Positions 24,591 through 32,557 of a DNA stretch of 59,022 bases are shown piece by piece. Position numbers and translations under genes: made by a program. Within the stretch, counting starts at the first letter, position 1. Each line of letters starts with the position of its first letter. This DNA is from Rossellomorea vietnamensis. Lineage in GTDB: Bacteria > Bacillota > Bacilli > Bacillales > Bacillaceae_B. The stretch covers positions 38,231 to 97,252 of the forward strand of contig NZ_VTEI01000010.1 in assembly GCF_008180415.1 (NCBI RefSeq). The letters run 5' to 3'. The notes beneath the pieces are model-generated. The model did not search any database, had not been told where the DNA came from, and saw nothing but the letters and a program-made list of their open reading frames with translations.

Positions 24591-25495
24591 AACAAAAGCG
24601 GAAGCGCCTTGATCAGCCCCGACAGGCAAATGTTCGCAAGAGAAAAAAAGGCGGGCTTTCCTTTTATTCTCTTGAGGTTATTTGACCCCGAGGGGCTAGG
24701 CGCTGTAGCTGGACGGAACAAAAGCCGAAGCGCCTTGATCAGCCCCGACAGGCAAATGTTCTCAAGAGAAAAAAAGGCGGGCTTTCCTTTTATTCTCTTG
24801 AGGTTATTTGACCCCGAGGGGCTAGGCGCTGTAGCTGGACGGAACAAAAGCCGAAGCGCCTTGGTCAGCCCCGACAGGCAAATGTTCTCAAGAGAAAAAA
24901 AGGCGGGCTTTCCTTTTATTCTCTTGAGGTTATTTGACCCCGAGGGGCTAGGCGCTGCAGCTGGAGGAACAAAAGCGGAAGCGCCTTGATCAGCCCCGAC
25001 AGGCAAATGTTCTCAAGAGAAAAAAAGGCGGGCTTTCCTTTTATTCTCTTGAGGTTATTTGACCCCGAGGGGCTAGGCGCTGTAGCTGGACGGAACAAAA
25101 GCGGAAGCGCCTTGATCAGCCCCGACAGGCAAATGTTCTCAAGAGAAAAAAAGGCGGGCTTTCCTTTTATTCTCTTGAGGTTATTTGACCCCGAGGGGCT
25201 AGGCGCTGCAGCTGGACGGAACAAAAGCGGAAGCGCCTTGGTCAGCCCCGACAGGCAAATGTTCTCAAGAGAAAAAAAGGCGGGCTTTCCTTTTATTCTC
25301 TTGAGGTTATTTGACCCCGAGGGGCTAGGCGCTGCAGCTGGAGGAACAAAAGCGGAAGCGCCTTGATCAGCCCCGACAGGCAAATGTTCTCAAGAGAAAA
25401 AAAGGCGGGCTTTCCTTTTATTCTCTTGAGGTTATTTGACCCTGAGGGGCTAAGTCCGTTCCAGTGGGTACGGACTCTCAGGCGCTTCAGCTCTA
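24591..25495. repeat. Seven tandem copies of the dispersed hairpin repeat
   Basis: Copies start at 24591, 24717, 24843, 24968, 25094, 25220 and 25345, that is 125 or 126 bp apart. Each folds into one long hairpin: AGCGCCT pairs with AGGCGCT, AGCCCC with GGGGCT, CAAAT with ATTTG, CTCAAGAGAA with TTCTCTTGAG, and AAAAGG with CCTTTT at the tip. Copy 7 carries an inserted AGTCCGT...ACGGACT mini-hairpin and a tail ending TTACCCACAG. The array fills the divergent gap between the flavin reductase and the APC permease. Because 126 is a multiple of three, long open frames arise on both strands; they are artefacts. Other copies lie at 27059, 27184, 31233, 40141 and 40257. Confidence 0.95.
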
Positions 25496-25678
25496 CGTGA
25501 ATAACATAGCTATAAGTTACCCACAGAGGGTGATTTTACAATTTAAGCGGCAAGAAAAAAAGGTCAGGCATTATACTCTCCGTTTGATACCGGATTAATT
25601 TTCCTTCTATATAAAATTTCTCTTAAGTGCAACCTAGCAGATGAGGATTTGTACGTGCTATATAAAGGAGGATGTTTT

Positions 25679-27058
25679 ATGAGCAGTGCTGGATGCGGGA
25701 CTGGCACCGGAGGCCAAGGCAATAAAGGCAGTTCCGGTAAAGGAGATTTAAAGTGGTGGCAGCTGTCACTAATGGGGGTCGGATGCACCATCGGCACCGG
25801 GTACTTCCTCGGGTCGAGTATCGGAATCAAGCACACTGGCCCTTCCATTGTATTTGCCTTCATTTTAGCGGCAATCGGAACTTATATCGTTTTTAATCTG
25901 CTGGCAAAGATGACAGCAGAAGATCCCCAGGAAGGATCATTTTGTTATTATGCCAATAAAGCTTATGGAAAATGGGCAGGGTTCAGCTGCGGATGGAATT
26001 ACTGGTCATCGAATATCCTGATTATGGGGAGCCAGCTGACAGCCCTTTCGCTTCTTTCACAGTTTTGGTTCGAGAAAGTCCCTCTGTGGGTGTTTGCAGC
26101 AGGATATGCTGTATTGTCAATTTTAGTTGTTCTGCTCGGAACAAAAGGGTTTGATAAAGTTGAAGATATCCTTGCTGTCATTAAGACAGCAGCTATTATC
26201 ATGTTTATCATACTGGCAGCAGCTGTGCTGTTTGGCTGGATTAAAGGCGGCGGAGGCAAGCCTGATTTCCCTTCATCCACAGGAAAACTGTTTCCGGAAG
26301 GATTCAAGGGCTTCTGGTCTTCACTTATTTATGCCTTTTATGCTTATGGCGGTATTGAAGTCATTGGTTTAATGGCGATGCAGCTAAAGAACAAGGAAGA
26401 TGCACCTAAAGCAGGAAAGATCATGCTTATTCTCCTGCTCGTTATCTATGTGATTTCACTTGGACTGGCCGTTTTATTGGTGTCTTATGATAAATTCACA
26501 CCGGATGAAAGCCCATTCGTCACAGCTCTGAATGGCACAAATCTTAAATTTTTTCCACATGTATTCAACGGGGCTATCATTATTGCCGGATTTTCGACTA
26601 TGACGGCCGCTTTATTTGGGGTAACCAACCTTCTTGTCACGATGGCAAAGGATGGAGATGCTCCTAAGCTTTTTTCAAAGAAGCTTGAGAAATTCAAAAA
26701 ACTTCCGCTTCCCTCACTAGGTTTAGCAGCGGCGGGACTTTTGCTTTCTGTCATCACCGCCCTGCTCCTGCCAGGGAAGATTTACGAATACATCACGACG
26801 GCTGCCGGAATTTTGATTTTATATAACTGGGCTTTCATCATTATTTCAGGACTGAAAATACTGGAGAATAAAATGTGGAGTAAAGTTCTCGGAATTTTCG
26901 GGATGGTTCTGCTTCTGGCAGCAGTCAGCGGTACAGTCATGGAAAAAGAGATACGCTTCGGCTTCTTCATATCTCTACTTCTCGTCGCCCTGATTGCCAT
27001 CGCTGCCTTTATCATGAAAAAGAAAAAATGGGACAAAGAGCAGCAAACGAGCGGGTAG
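25679..27058 (+). CDS. APC-superfamily amino acid permease
   Basis: About 459 residues with roughly 12 membrane helices. The N-terminal tail is unusual, MSSAGCGTGTGGQGNKGSSG, Gly/Ser-rich with a Cys. TM1 holds the APC signature MGVGCTIGTGYFLGSSIGI. The helix-6 block (SSLIYAFYAYGGIEVIGL) fits amino acid permeases. It would import an amino acid by cation symport; substrate unknown. AAAGGAGGATG precedes the ATG at 25679, so an upstream in-frame start at 25649 is rejected. It begins about 180 bp after the seven-copy hairpin array, and another hairpin copy begins directly after its stop codon. Confidence 0.88.
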   Translation: MSSAGCGTGTGGQGNKGSSGKGDLKWWQLSLMGVGCTIGTGYFLGSSIGIKHTGPSIVFAFILAAIGTYIVFNLLAKMTAEDPQEGSFCYYANKAYGKWAGFSCGWNYWSSNILIMGSQLTALSLLSQFWFEKVPLWVFAAGYAVLSILVVLLGTKGFDKVEDILAVIKTAAIIMFIILAAAVLFGWIKGGGGKPDFPSSTGKLFPEGFKGFWSSLIYAFYAYGGIEVIGLMAMQLKNKEDAPKAGKIMLILLLVIYVISLGLAVLLVSYDKFTPDESPFVTALNGTNLKFFPHVFNGAIIIAGFSTMTAALFGVTNLLVTMAKDGDAPKLFSKKLEKFKKLPLPSLGLAAAGLLLSVITALLLPGKIYEYITTAAGILILYNWAFIIISGLKILENKMWSKVLGIFGMVLLLAAVSGTVMEKEIRFGFFISLLLVALIAIAAFIMKKKKWDKEQQTSG

Positions 27059-27365
27059 AAACAAAAGTGGAAGCGCCCCGGGCAGCTCCGACAGGCAAAT
27101 GTTCCGACGAGAAAAAAAGGTGCTCTTCCTTTTATTCTCGTCGGGTTATTTGACCCCGAGGAGCTGGGCGCTGGAACTGGACGAAACAAAAGTGGAAGCG
27201 CCCCGGGCAGCTCCGACAGGCAAATGTTCCGACGAGAAAAAAAGGCGCTCTTTCCTTTTATTCTCTTGAGGTTATTTGACCCCGACGAGCTAAGTCCGTT
27301 CCGGTGGGTACGGACCCTCGGGCGCTGCAGCTGGACGAACCAAAAGTGGAAGCGCCCAAGGATTC
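27059..27365. repeat. Two hairpin-repeat copies and a third fragment
   Basis: Copy A (27059-27183) has outer arms AGCGCCC / GGGCGCT and AGCTCC / GGAGCT and inner stem CCGACGAGAA / TTCTCGTCGG: all differ from the 24591 array yet all remain paired. Copy B (27184-27345) has the same left inner arm but the right arm TTCTCTTGAG of the 24591 type, so its inner stem is broken. It also carries the AGTCCGT...ACGGACC insert. A third left-end fragment (AAAAGTGGAAGCGCCC) follows at 27341. All lie between the convergent permease and liaR genes. Confidence 0.9.
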
Positions 27366-27433
27366 AAAATTTCCAACTTAAAAAGGCTGCCTCATATAAT
27401 TCTCCTTGATGAGTCAGCCTTCTTCTGTTTTTT

Positions 27434-28066
27434 TTATTCAACAAGCGCATGTTTGAATGCATAAATGACCGCCTGAGTACGATCGGCTACATTCAATTTT
27501 CCAAGAATGTTGCTGACATGGGTTTTGACCGTTTTCAGAGCGATGAACAATTCATCGGCAATTTCCTGATTCGTTTTCCCTTCGGCCATGAGCAGTAATA
27601 TTTCCATCTCACGGTTCGTTAACTCTTCATGAGGCTGGGAGGTATTCCTTCCTCTCATTTTCAACATCATTTTTCCAGTGACTTCCGGCTCAAGGATTGT
27701 CTGCCCTTGATAAGTAGCCCGGACTGCATCGGCTATTTCACTTGCTTTTGAGGTTTTCAGCATGTAACTTGTGGCACCTGCTTCAAGTGCCGGATACACT
27801 TTATCATCATCCAGGAAGCTGGTGACGATGATGATTTTGGCTTCTGGCCACTTTTCTATGATTTGGCGTGTTGCCTCTATTCCGTCCATTTCCTTCATCA
27901 CTAGGTCCATCAAGATAATATCCGGCTTGTGTTCCAGAGCCAGACCAACGGCTGTACTGCCGTCATCCGCTTCGGCCACCACCTCGATATCCGGCTGTGC
28001 TGTCAAATAGGAGGATACCCCGATTCTTACCATTTCATGATCATCTACAAATAAAACTCTAATCAT
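27434..28066 (-). CDS. liaR: LiaR, NarL-type response regulator
   Basis: 210 residues. The receiver domain has Asp8-Asp9 and the phosphoacceptor Asp54 in IILMDLVM, followed by a C-terminal LuxR-type HTH (LTNREMEILLLMAEGKTNQ; TVKTHVSNIL). On phosphorylation by LiaS it activates the liaIH promoter in response to envelope damage such as lipid II-binding antibiotics. It is the last gene of liaF-liaS-liaR; its ATG overlaps the liaS stop by one base. Context and order make the name secure. Confidence 0.95.
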   Translation of the reverse strand: MIRVLFVDDHEMVRIGVSSYLTAQPDIEVVAEADDGSTAVGLALEHKPDIILMDLVMKEMDGIEATRQIIEKWPEAKIIIVTSFLDDDKVYPALEAGATSYMLKTSKASEIADAVRATYQGQTILEPEVTGKMMLKMRGRNTSQPHEELTNREMEILLLMAEGKTNQEIADELFIALKTVKTHVSNILGKLNVADRTQAVIYAFKHALVE

Positions 28067-29109
28067 TATTCATCACCCTCTGTTCCCACCATTGGAACTT
28101 TTACTTCCAGCCTTGTTCCTTTGTTTGGCACACTGACGATTTTAAATGAACCGCCAATCTCCAAAGCGCGTTCCTGCATATTCTGTAAGCCATAAGAGCC
28201 TGTTTTTTCTATATCACTATCAAATCCTATCCCGTCATCCATCACCCTCAAGATGACAAGCGAATCTCTTTTAATCAAGAGGACTTCCAAAGAAGATGCT
28301 TTAGAATGACGGAGAGTATTCGAGACGGATTCCTGCAGAATTCTGAAAAGATGGTCTTCAATCCCTTTATCCAAAGCGATATCTTCCACTTTCCAATCCA
28401 CTTCCATTGGCACCTTATTAGATAGTTCCACCAGGAGTTCCTGAATTCCTTCTTTGAGGGTTTTGCCTTTTAATGCGACCGGACGCAGATGCAGAAGCAA
28501 GGCTCTCATCTCCAGTTGTGACTGGTGAATCATTTCTTCCACCATCTTCAACTGTTTTGTCTCGGTGGGATTAGCCTCTGCTTTTTTCGATTCGTTGATT
28601 GCGGACATCATCATGGAAGCCGCGAATAACTGCTGGCTGACAGAATCATGTAATTCCCTTGCCAGGCGGTTCCTTTCTTGGGATACGATTTCCTGAATGC
28701 GTTTTTCCTGTTCTTCGGCTTTTTCATTAACAAGTTTCTGTGATTGCTTGGTCCTGCGGTTGATTTGCTCCTGTACTTTAACGAGCCCGTTCCACACTGT
28801 GGTCAATTCTATAATGGTGAAGATTTTATGAGAATCCAGAAGCCGCCCTTGTTCCAAGTCCAGCACCCCGGATTGGATCTCATTCAGCTTCCTTCTTAAA
28901 GGCAAGGATGCCCAGACACCGCCTGATATTCCGATCAGAATGGTGAGGAACGGAATATAGACAATCAATGGAATGTCCATGATTTCTTTTTTTATGAAAA
29001 ACTGCCAATCAGGAAGTGGAAAAATGAAGGTGAAGATAGCTGTAAAAACGATTAGCAGAACAATTGACAGTATAAGGTTGTGAAGAACCTGGCGCTTAAG
29101 GATACTCAT
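28066..29109 (-). CDS. liaS: LiaS, membrane sensor histidine kinase
   Basis: 347 residues. Two N-terminal membrane helices (about 8-32 and 47-68) flank a very short outer loop, the layout of intramembrane-sensing kinases. A HAMP-like linker follows, then a HisKA_3 domain with His154 in RLARELHDSVSQQL and an HATPase domain with DDGIGFDSD and GSYGLQNMQERA. It phosphorylates LiaR. It overlaps liaF by four bases and liaR by one base. Confidence 0.95.
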   Translation of the reverse strand: MSILKRQVLHNLILSIVLLIVFTAIFTFIFPLPDWQFFIKKEIMDIPLIVYIPFLTILIGISGGVWASLPLRRKLNEIQSGVLDLEQGRLLDSHKIFTIIELTTVWNGLVKVQEQINRRTKQSQKLVNEKAEEQEKRIQEIVSQERNRLARELHDSVSQQLFAASMMMSAINESKKAEANPTETKQLKMVEEMIHQSQLEMRALLLHLRPVALKGKTLKEGIQELLVELSNKVPMEVDWKVEDIALDKGIEDHLFRILQESVSNTLRHSKASSLEVLLIKRDSLVILRVMDDGIGFDSDIEKTGSYGLQNMQERALEIGGSFKIVSVPNKGTRLEVKVPMVGTEGDE

Positions 29110-29837
29110 ACTCTTCTCACCTCAAGGTCTCCCACAGCCAGCGCGGTGATGATTTTGACCTTCTGATGTGCACTGTCATATTCACTTGACTGATAATAAA
29201 TGGATTGGTTGAACGATCTGGGTTCAGCACTTTCAAAGATATTGACTGCTCCTGCAAGACCATTATGATGAATGCTGACTTCAATATCATACGGCACCAT
29301 GATCACAATATTACCGAGAATTTGACGCACGGATATAACTGAGGTTCCTTTTGGCAGAACGGTATTTCCTAAATCAATGACTGTATCGCCAATGCCCCCC
29401 TGAATATTGATATCATTCCACTCATATACATGCCCAGGGGTCTGCTGGCGGCCGAACCAGACATTCTGGAAGGTGGATTTTTTTATATAAACGGGTTCTT
29501 CTCCATCCGTTAGTGTCTGAACTAGATGCGGTTCAACCCTATTCGGATTTTTCTTGGACTCTGCGAACTTAAGGATCACCATCACTAAGAGAGCCAGCAA
29601 AAAGAACCTGAACGCCATTGTATTGAGAATCGTAAGCGAAAGACCGATGATTCCGGACCAGAACAATACTTTCCCTGATGATTTTGGAAGTCTTTTTCTT
29701 CCTGCATAAATGCATCCAATGGCTAAAATTAGAAAGAAAACAACTCCCCCATCATAAAAGGACATTTCAAAAAGGAGCATGATGATTCCAATCAGCAATA
29801 TCCAACTGAACCTTTCCGTCCTGAATTTATCAAGCAT
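29106..29837 (-). CDS. liaF: LiaF, negative regulator of LiaRS
   Basis: 243 residues: about four N-terminal membrane segments (residues 10-90) and a soluble C-terminal LiaF domain, with NVWFGRQQTPGHVYEWNDI and the repeating beta pattern GDTVIDLGNTVLPKG. In B. subtilis LiaF keeps LiaS inactive without stress. GGAGGGTTCC sits before the ATG. The intrinsic terminator between liaH and liaF (29921-29951) suggests that liaFSR is expressed partly by read-through. Confidence 0.93.
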   Translation of the reverse strand: MLDKFRTERFSWILLIGIIMLLFEMSFYDGGVVFFLILAIGCIYAGRKRLPKSSGKVLFWSGIIGLSLTILNTMAFRFFLLALLVMVILKFAESKKNPNRVEPHLVQTLTDGEEPVYIKKSTFQNVWFGRQQTPGHVYEWNDINIQGGIGDTVIDLGNTVLPKGTSVISVRQILGNIVIMVPYDIEVSIHHNGLAGAVNIFESAEPRSFNQSIYYQSSEYDSAHQKVKIITALAVGDLEVRRV

Positions 29838-29920
29838 GGGGGAACCCTCCTCTCTTTTGTTTCATATTCACAAGCAATTTTCAGTTATGATTATATGTTT
29901 GGGTTCTAGTATTTTACCTT

Positions 29921-29952
29921 CCAAAAAGACGCAGAAACCTGCGCCTTTTTAG
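29921..29952 (-). terminator. Attenuating terminator between liaH and liaF
   Basis: AAAAAGGCGCAG / CTGCGTCTTTTT (one mismatch) followed by a T run on the minus strand. It lies just after liaH and should let most transcripts stop after liaIH. Confidence 0.8.
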
Positions 29953-29964
29953 AATACCATGTTT

Positions 29965-30624
29965 TTACTGTGAAATAGAATGAGTTTCTTCTATTTTCAT
30001 CTCTTTTTCCAGTTGAGCAATTCTTCCATCAATGCTGCTGCGGTAATAGGAAGTGTTCACCCCATGCTCGAGGCGCTCAAGATAGGCTTCCATCTCCTCA
30101 AATCTTGAGAATGATGCGTCTGAGTATCCTTCAGATGATTGTAGCACCTTATTCATCCGGTGGTTCGCTCTGGCTATATTTTCGCGCCCCATCAGCTCCA
30201 AGCGTTTGATATACATATCTTTCAATTTATGCTTCATTTCTTCATACTTTCTTTCAAGCTCATCCAATCCATTTTCTGCTTCCTTCAAGGAAGCTTGAAG
30301 CCTCTCAGCCCTATCATTTAAGTTTTCATGCTCACTCATTGCAAACTGATAAAGTTCTGTTTCACCTGCATTGGAAGCAATATCTGCCTGGTGCTTTCTT
30401 TTGTCAGCCAGCTTTCGGGTTTCTTCAAATTTCTTTGTGAATTCCTGCTTTAATAAATATTGGCGCTCAACCAGCTTCCTCACTTTCTCCACTTCCGTTT
30501 CACATTGGCGCAGGTATTGATTCAGCATCGAGATGGGATTCTTTTTTTCCTTTTCATCGAGCATTTCATGAACATCTGAAGTGATTGAGTTTTTTAGTCT
30601 GTTAAATAAGTTTGCCATTGTCAT
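29965..30624 (-). CDS. liaH: LiaH, PspA/IM30 family
   Basis: 219 residues, almost entirely coiled coil. It starts MANLFNRLKNSITSDVHEML and has the PspA-type helix block PISMLNQYLRQCETEVEKV. It would assemble into large rings on the inner face of the membrane and protect a damaged envelope together with LiaI. AAGGAGAG precedes the start; an ATGACAATG gives two possible Met codons six bases apart. It follows liaI by 76 bp. Confidence 0.95.
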   Translation of the reverse strand: MTMANLFNRLKNSITSDVHEMLDEKEKKNPISMLNQYLRQCETEVEKVRKLVERQYLLKQEFTKKFEETRKLADKRKHQADIASNAGETELYQFAMSEHENLNDRAERLQASLKEAENGLDELERKYEEMKHKLKDMYIKRLELMGRENIARANHRMNKVLQSSEGYSDASFSRFEEMEAYLERLEHGVNTSYYRSSIDGRIAQLEKEMKIEETHSISQ

Positions 30625-30700
30625 ATCTCTCCTTGTTTTTTAAAATATGAGGATAGCACCTTTAGCAGGTGTCCCTCTTAATCGCTTGTAAATCTTGAAC

Positions 30701-31045
30701 TTAATTGTTTTTCAGATTAGCCCATTCGTTTTCAAAATTTGTGAAGGGGTCATCGTTTTCGATGATTTCCGGCTTTTCTTCATTCCACTTCTTTATCACG
30801 ACGTATAAAAGGTATATCGCCGCCAAGCCGATGATGGCCGGGAAGTTCGAAGCTGAAGCACTTAGTGCAGCTAGACCAATGATGGCCCAGATGACTTTAG
30901 CAAAAGTCGAATCTGTCTTCATAAATTGCTTGAATGAGTAGTAAAGAACCAAGAGACTGACGGCCAGGCCGATCATCGGCCCCATATTCGCCAAGAGCAC
31001 AATGGCTCCGATTCCTCCTAACACCAATAAACCAAACTTCCTCAT
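30701..31045 (-). CDS. liaI: LiaI-like membrane protein
   Basis: 114 residues with about three to four hydrophobic segments (FGLLVLGGIGAIVLLANMG; IGLAVSLLVLYYSF; FPAIIGLAAIYLLYVV) and a charged C-terminal tail (WNEEKPEIIENDDPF). Position just ahead of liaH and size fit LiaI, the membrane anchor for LiaH. Sequence similarity to B. subtilis LiaI is modest as far as I can judge, so the name rests mainly on synteny. AGGAGG precedes the ATG. No liaG is present between liaH and liaF, unlike B. subtilis. Confidence 0.8.
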   Translation of the reverse strand: MRKFGLLVLGGIGAIVLLANMGPMIGLAVSLLVLYYSFKQFMKTDSTFAKVIWAIIGLAALSASASNFPAIIGLAAIYLLYVVIKKWNEEKPEIIENDDPFTNFENEWANLKNN

Positions 31046-31170
31046 GTTGCTTCCTCCTTAGGGCTGACAATTCAGCCTGATTTCGAAAGAATGTTTTGTT
31101 CTTCCGATTTCTTGTTTCTATCGTACCTTTTTAAAAGGTTCTTCATAACGAGCTTGAGCTTTATTTTCCT

Positions 31171-31188
31171 CTAAGACCTGAGGCTTAG
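31171..31188 (-). promoter_or_regulatory. Candidate LiaR operator upstream of liaI
   Basis: CTAAGAC-CTGA-GGCTTAG is a 7-4-7 inverted repeat (six of seven pairs) about 125 bp upstream of the liaI start. Known LiaR boxes are inverted repeats of this kind upstream of the liaI promoter, so this is the best operator candidate. No equally clear -35/-10 pair was seen. Confidence 0.45.
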
Positions 31189-31232
31189 TAAGGATAGGAC
31201 TTCGCTTGGCTTATGTACCTATTTTCACTAAG

Positions 31233-31403
31233 AACAAAGGCGGAAGCGCCTCGATCAGCCCCGACAGGCAAATGTTCCAAAGCGAAAAAAAGGCGTCTTT
31301 CCTTTTATTCGCTTTGGGTTATTTGACCCCGAGGGGTTAGGCGCTGTAGCTCGACGTGGATAATACAGTTATAAGTTATCCACAAAAGATGGTCTTATAA
31401 TTC
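31233..31403. repeat. Single hairpin-repeat copy with palindromic tail
   Basis: Outer arms AGCGCCT / AGGCGCT and AGCCCC / GGGGTT; inner stem CCAAAGCGAA / TTCGCTTTGG, a third paired variant of the inner stem. The tail is GTGGATAA...TTATCCAC, a perfect eight-base inverted repeat whose right half with the next base gives TTATCCACA, identical to the DnaA-box consensus. It lies between liaI and the terminator of the next minus-strand gene. Confidence 0.85.
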
Positions 31404-31410
31404 CTACAAC

Positions 31411-31440
31411 AAAAAAAAGCGCGGAGAATCTCCGCGCTTT
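31411..31440 (-). terminator. Intrinsic terminator
   Basis: AAAGCGCGGAG / CTCCGCGCTTT around a three-base loop, followed on the minus strand by an eight-T run. It ends the gene at 31454-32557. Confidence 0.88.
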
Positions 31441-31453
31441 ACTACCTGCCTCT

Positions 31454-32557
31454 TCACCACAGTACATCTGTATACTCATTATCAAAAAGATTGGTGTCTA
31501 TATTGCATTCTTGTGCATCCAATCCATATTGCCAGCCGATCACAATTGCTCCCTCTGGTGCAGCAGGCTGGTATTCAGGTGCATTTGCTTCGGTTGTGAT
31601 GCCGACATTCGGAGCTGCGGTCCAGATGTATGTGTCTTCTTGTATATTGGAATTTTGACTGACCGCCTGATTATACGCCGCTGCAAGATTCCTCTCACTG
31701 GAAAAGATGCCGTATATTCCTGGTACATAGGCTGATGAAGACAATGCATCATACCAGCCTCTGATGAAGTCGCTGTTCACTGGATAGGTAGGTTCGATAT
31801 CAGCAAAGATCGCTGTGCCTTCCGGTGCTCCCAATTCACGGGCAAGAGAAATGGCTTCTTCTCCTTCTTGTACTCCATTCTCAAAACCAGTGGCATCAGA
31901 GAAGCGGTTATGAATCAATAAAATCTCGTCATTGTTGGACTTTACCAACTCAGCTTCTTCCTGTGTCAACCCTGCAGAAACCCCTTCTTTATCTCCTAAA
32001 TACCTTCCGACAACTTCAGGATCACCAAAATTATCACGGACGCACATGTTAAATTCCTCATTGGTGGCACTCGCAGTATCGATTCCCCAGACTAAATCTG
32101 ACTCGCCATCTCCATTGCCGTTATCTCCGCCGCTGCCATTGCCACTGTCATTTTCATTTCCACTGCCGTTTCCATTGCCGTTTCCATTGCCACTGTCGTT
32201 GCCGTTTCCTGTACCATTCATGACGCCGTTTGAGATTGAATTCGTGACAGAATTAACGACATCGCCGTCACCTTCCACTGTCACTTTAACATTATTCGTA
32301 ATATTATTCGTAATATTATTTTGGACCTCTTCCCCGCCCTGATTCTCAATCGTGTTTTCAACATTATTTTGTGCGGAATCAGCTCCATTGTTGTCTATGT
32401 TGTTTTGGATATTATTTGTTCCGTTCATGGATTGTGCAGCGTTAATTGATTCTTTTCCTTCAAGAAAACCTGTTTTATAGATATACAGCCCCGAGAAAAG
32501 TGATAGCAGTAACAGCCCGGCCGCCAAAAGCACTCCAAGATATTTTCCCTGGTTCAC
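31454..32557 (-). CDS. Membrane-anchored DUF1906 glycoside-hydrolase-like protein
   Basis: 367 residues. An N-terminal anchor helix (about 8-28) is followed by an Asn-rich region with repeating NNIQNN / NNITNNITNNV (about 42-110), a Gly-Asn-Ser linker (GNGNDSGNGNGNGNGSG, about 115-150), then the DUF1906-like domain to the C-terminus (VWGIDTASATNEEF; IFADIEP; CNIDTNLFDNEYTDVLW). The domain is a paralogue of the gene at 3331. Orientation implies that the domain sits outside the membrane, with the linker spanning the wall. The Asn-rich part resembles repetitive surface protein segments. A terminator follows directly; the gene is monocistronic. A wall or surface role is inferred. Confidence 0.78.
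   Translation of the reverse strand: MNQGKYLGVLLAAGLLLLSLFSGLYIYKTGFLEGKESINAAQSMNGTNNIQNNIDNNGADSAQNNVENTIENQGGEEVQNNITNNITNNVKVTVEGDGDVVNSVTNSISNGVMNGTGNGNDSGNGNGNGNGSGNENDSGNGSGGDNGNGDGESDLVWGIDTASATNEEFNMCVRDNFGDPEVVGRYLGDKEGVSAGLTQEEAELVKSNNDEILLIHNRFSDATGFENGVQEGEEAISLARELGAPEGTAIFADIEPTYPVNSDFIRGWYDALSSSAYVPGIYGIFSSERNLAAAYNQAVSQNSNIQEDTYIWTAAPNVGITTEANAPEYQPAAPEGAIVIGWQYGLDAQECNIDTNLFDNEYTDVLW

Noticed and set aside
24536..25006. N-terminal extension of the flavin reductase-like protein
   Set aside because: The extension is a translation of the hairpin repeat. The ATG at 24535 with AGAGGTGAT gives the normal family length.
24549..25383. Long open frames on both strands across the 126-bp repeats (about 110-155 codons each)
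   Set aside because: They arise because the repeat length is a multiple of three and lacks stops. The two 125-bp spacings shift the frame, there are no ribosome binding sites, and the same sequence is found as single noncoding copies elsewhere.
31377..31386. Replication origin or DnaA cluster
   Set aside because: Only one perfect TTATCCACA is present, as part of a repeat tail. There is no dnaA/dnaN, no AT-rich unwinding region and no cluster of boxes.
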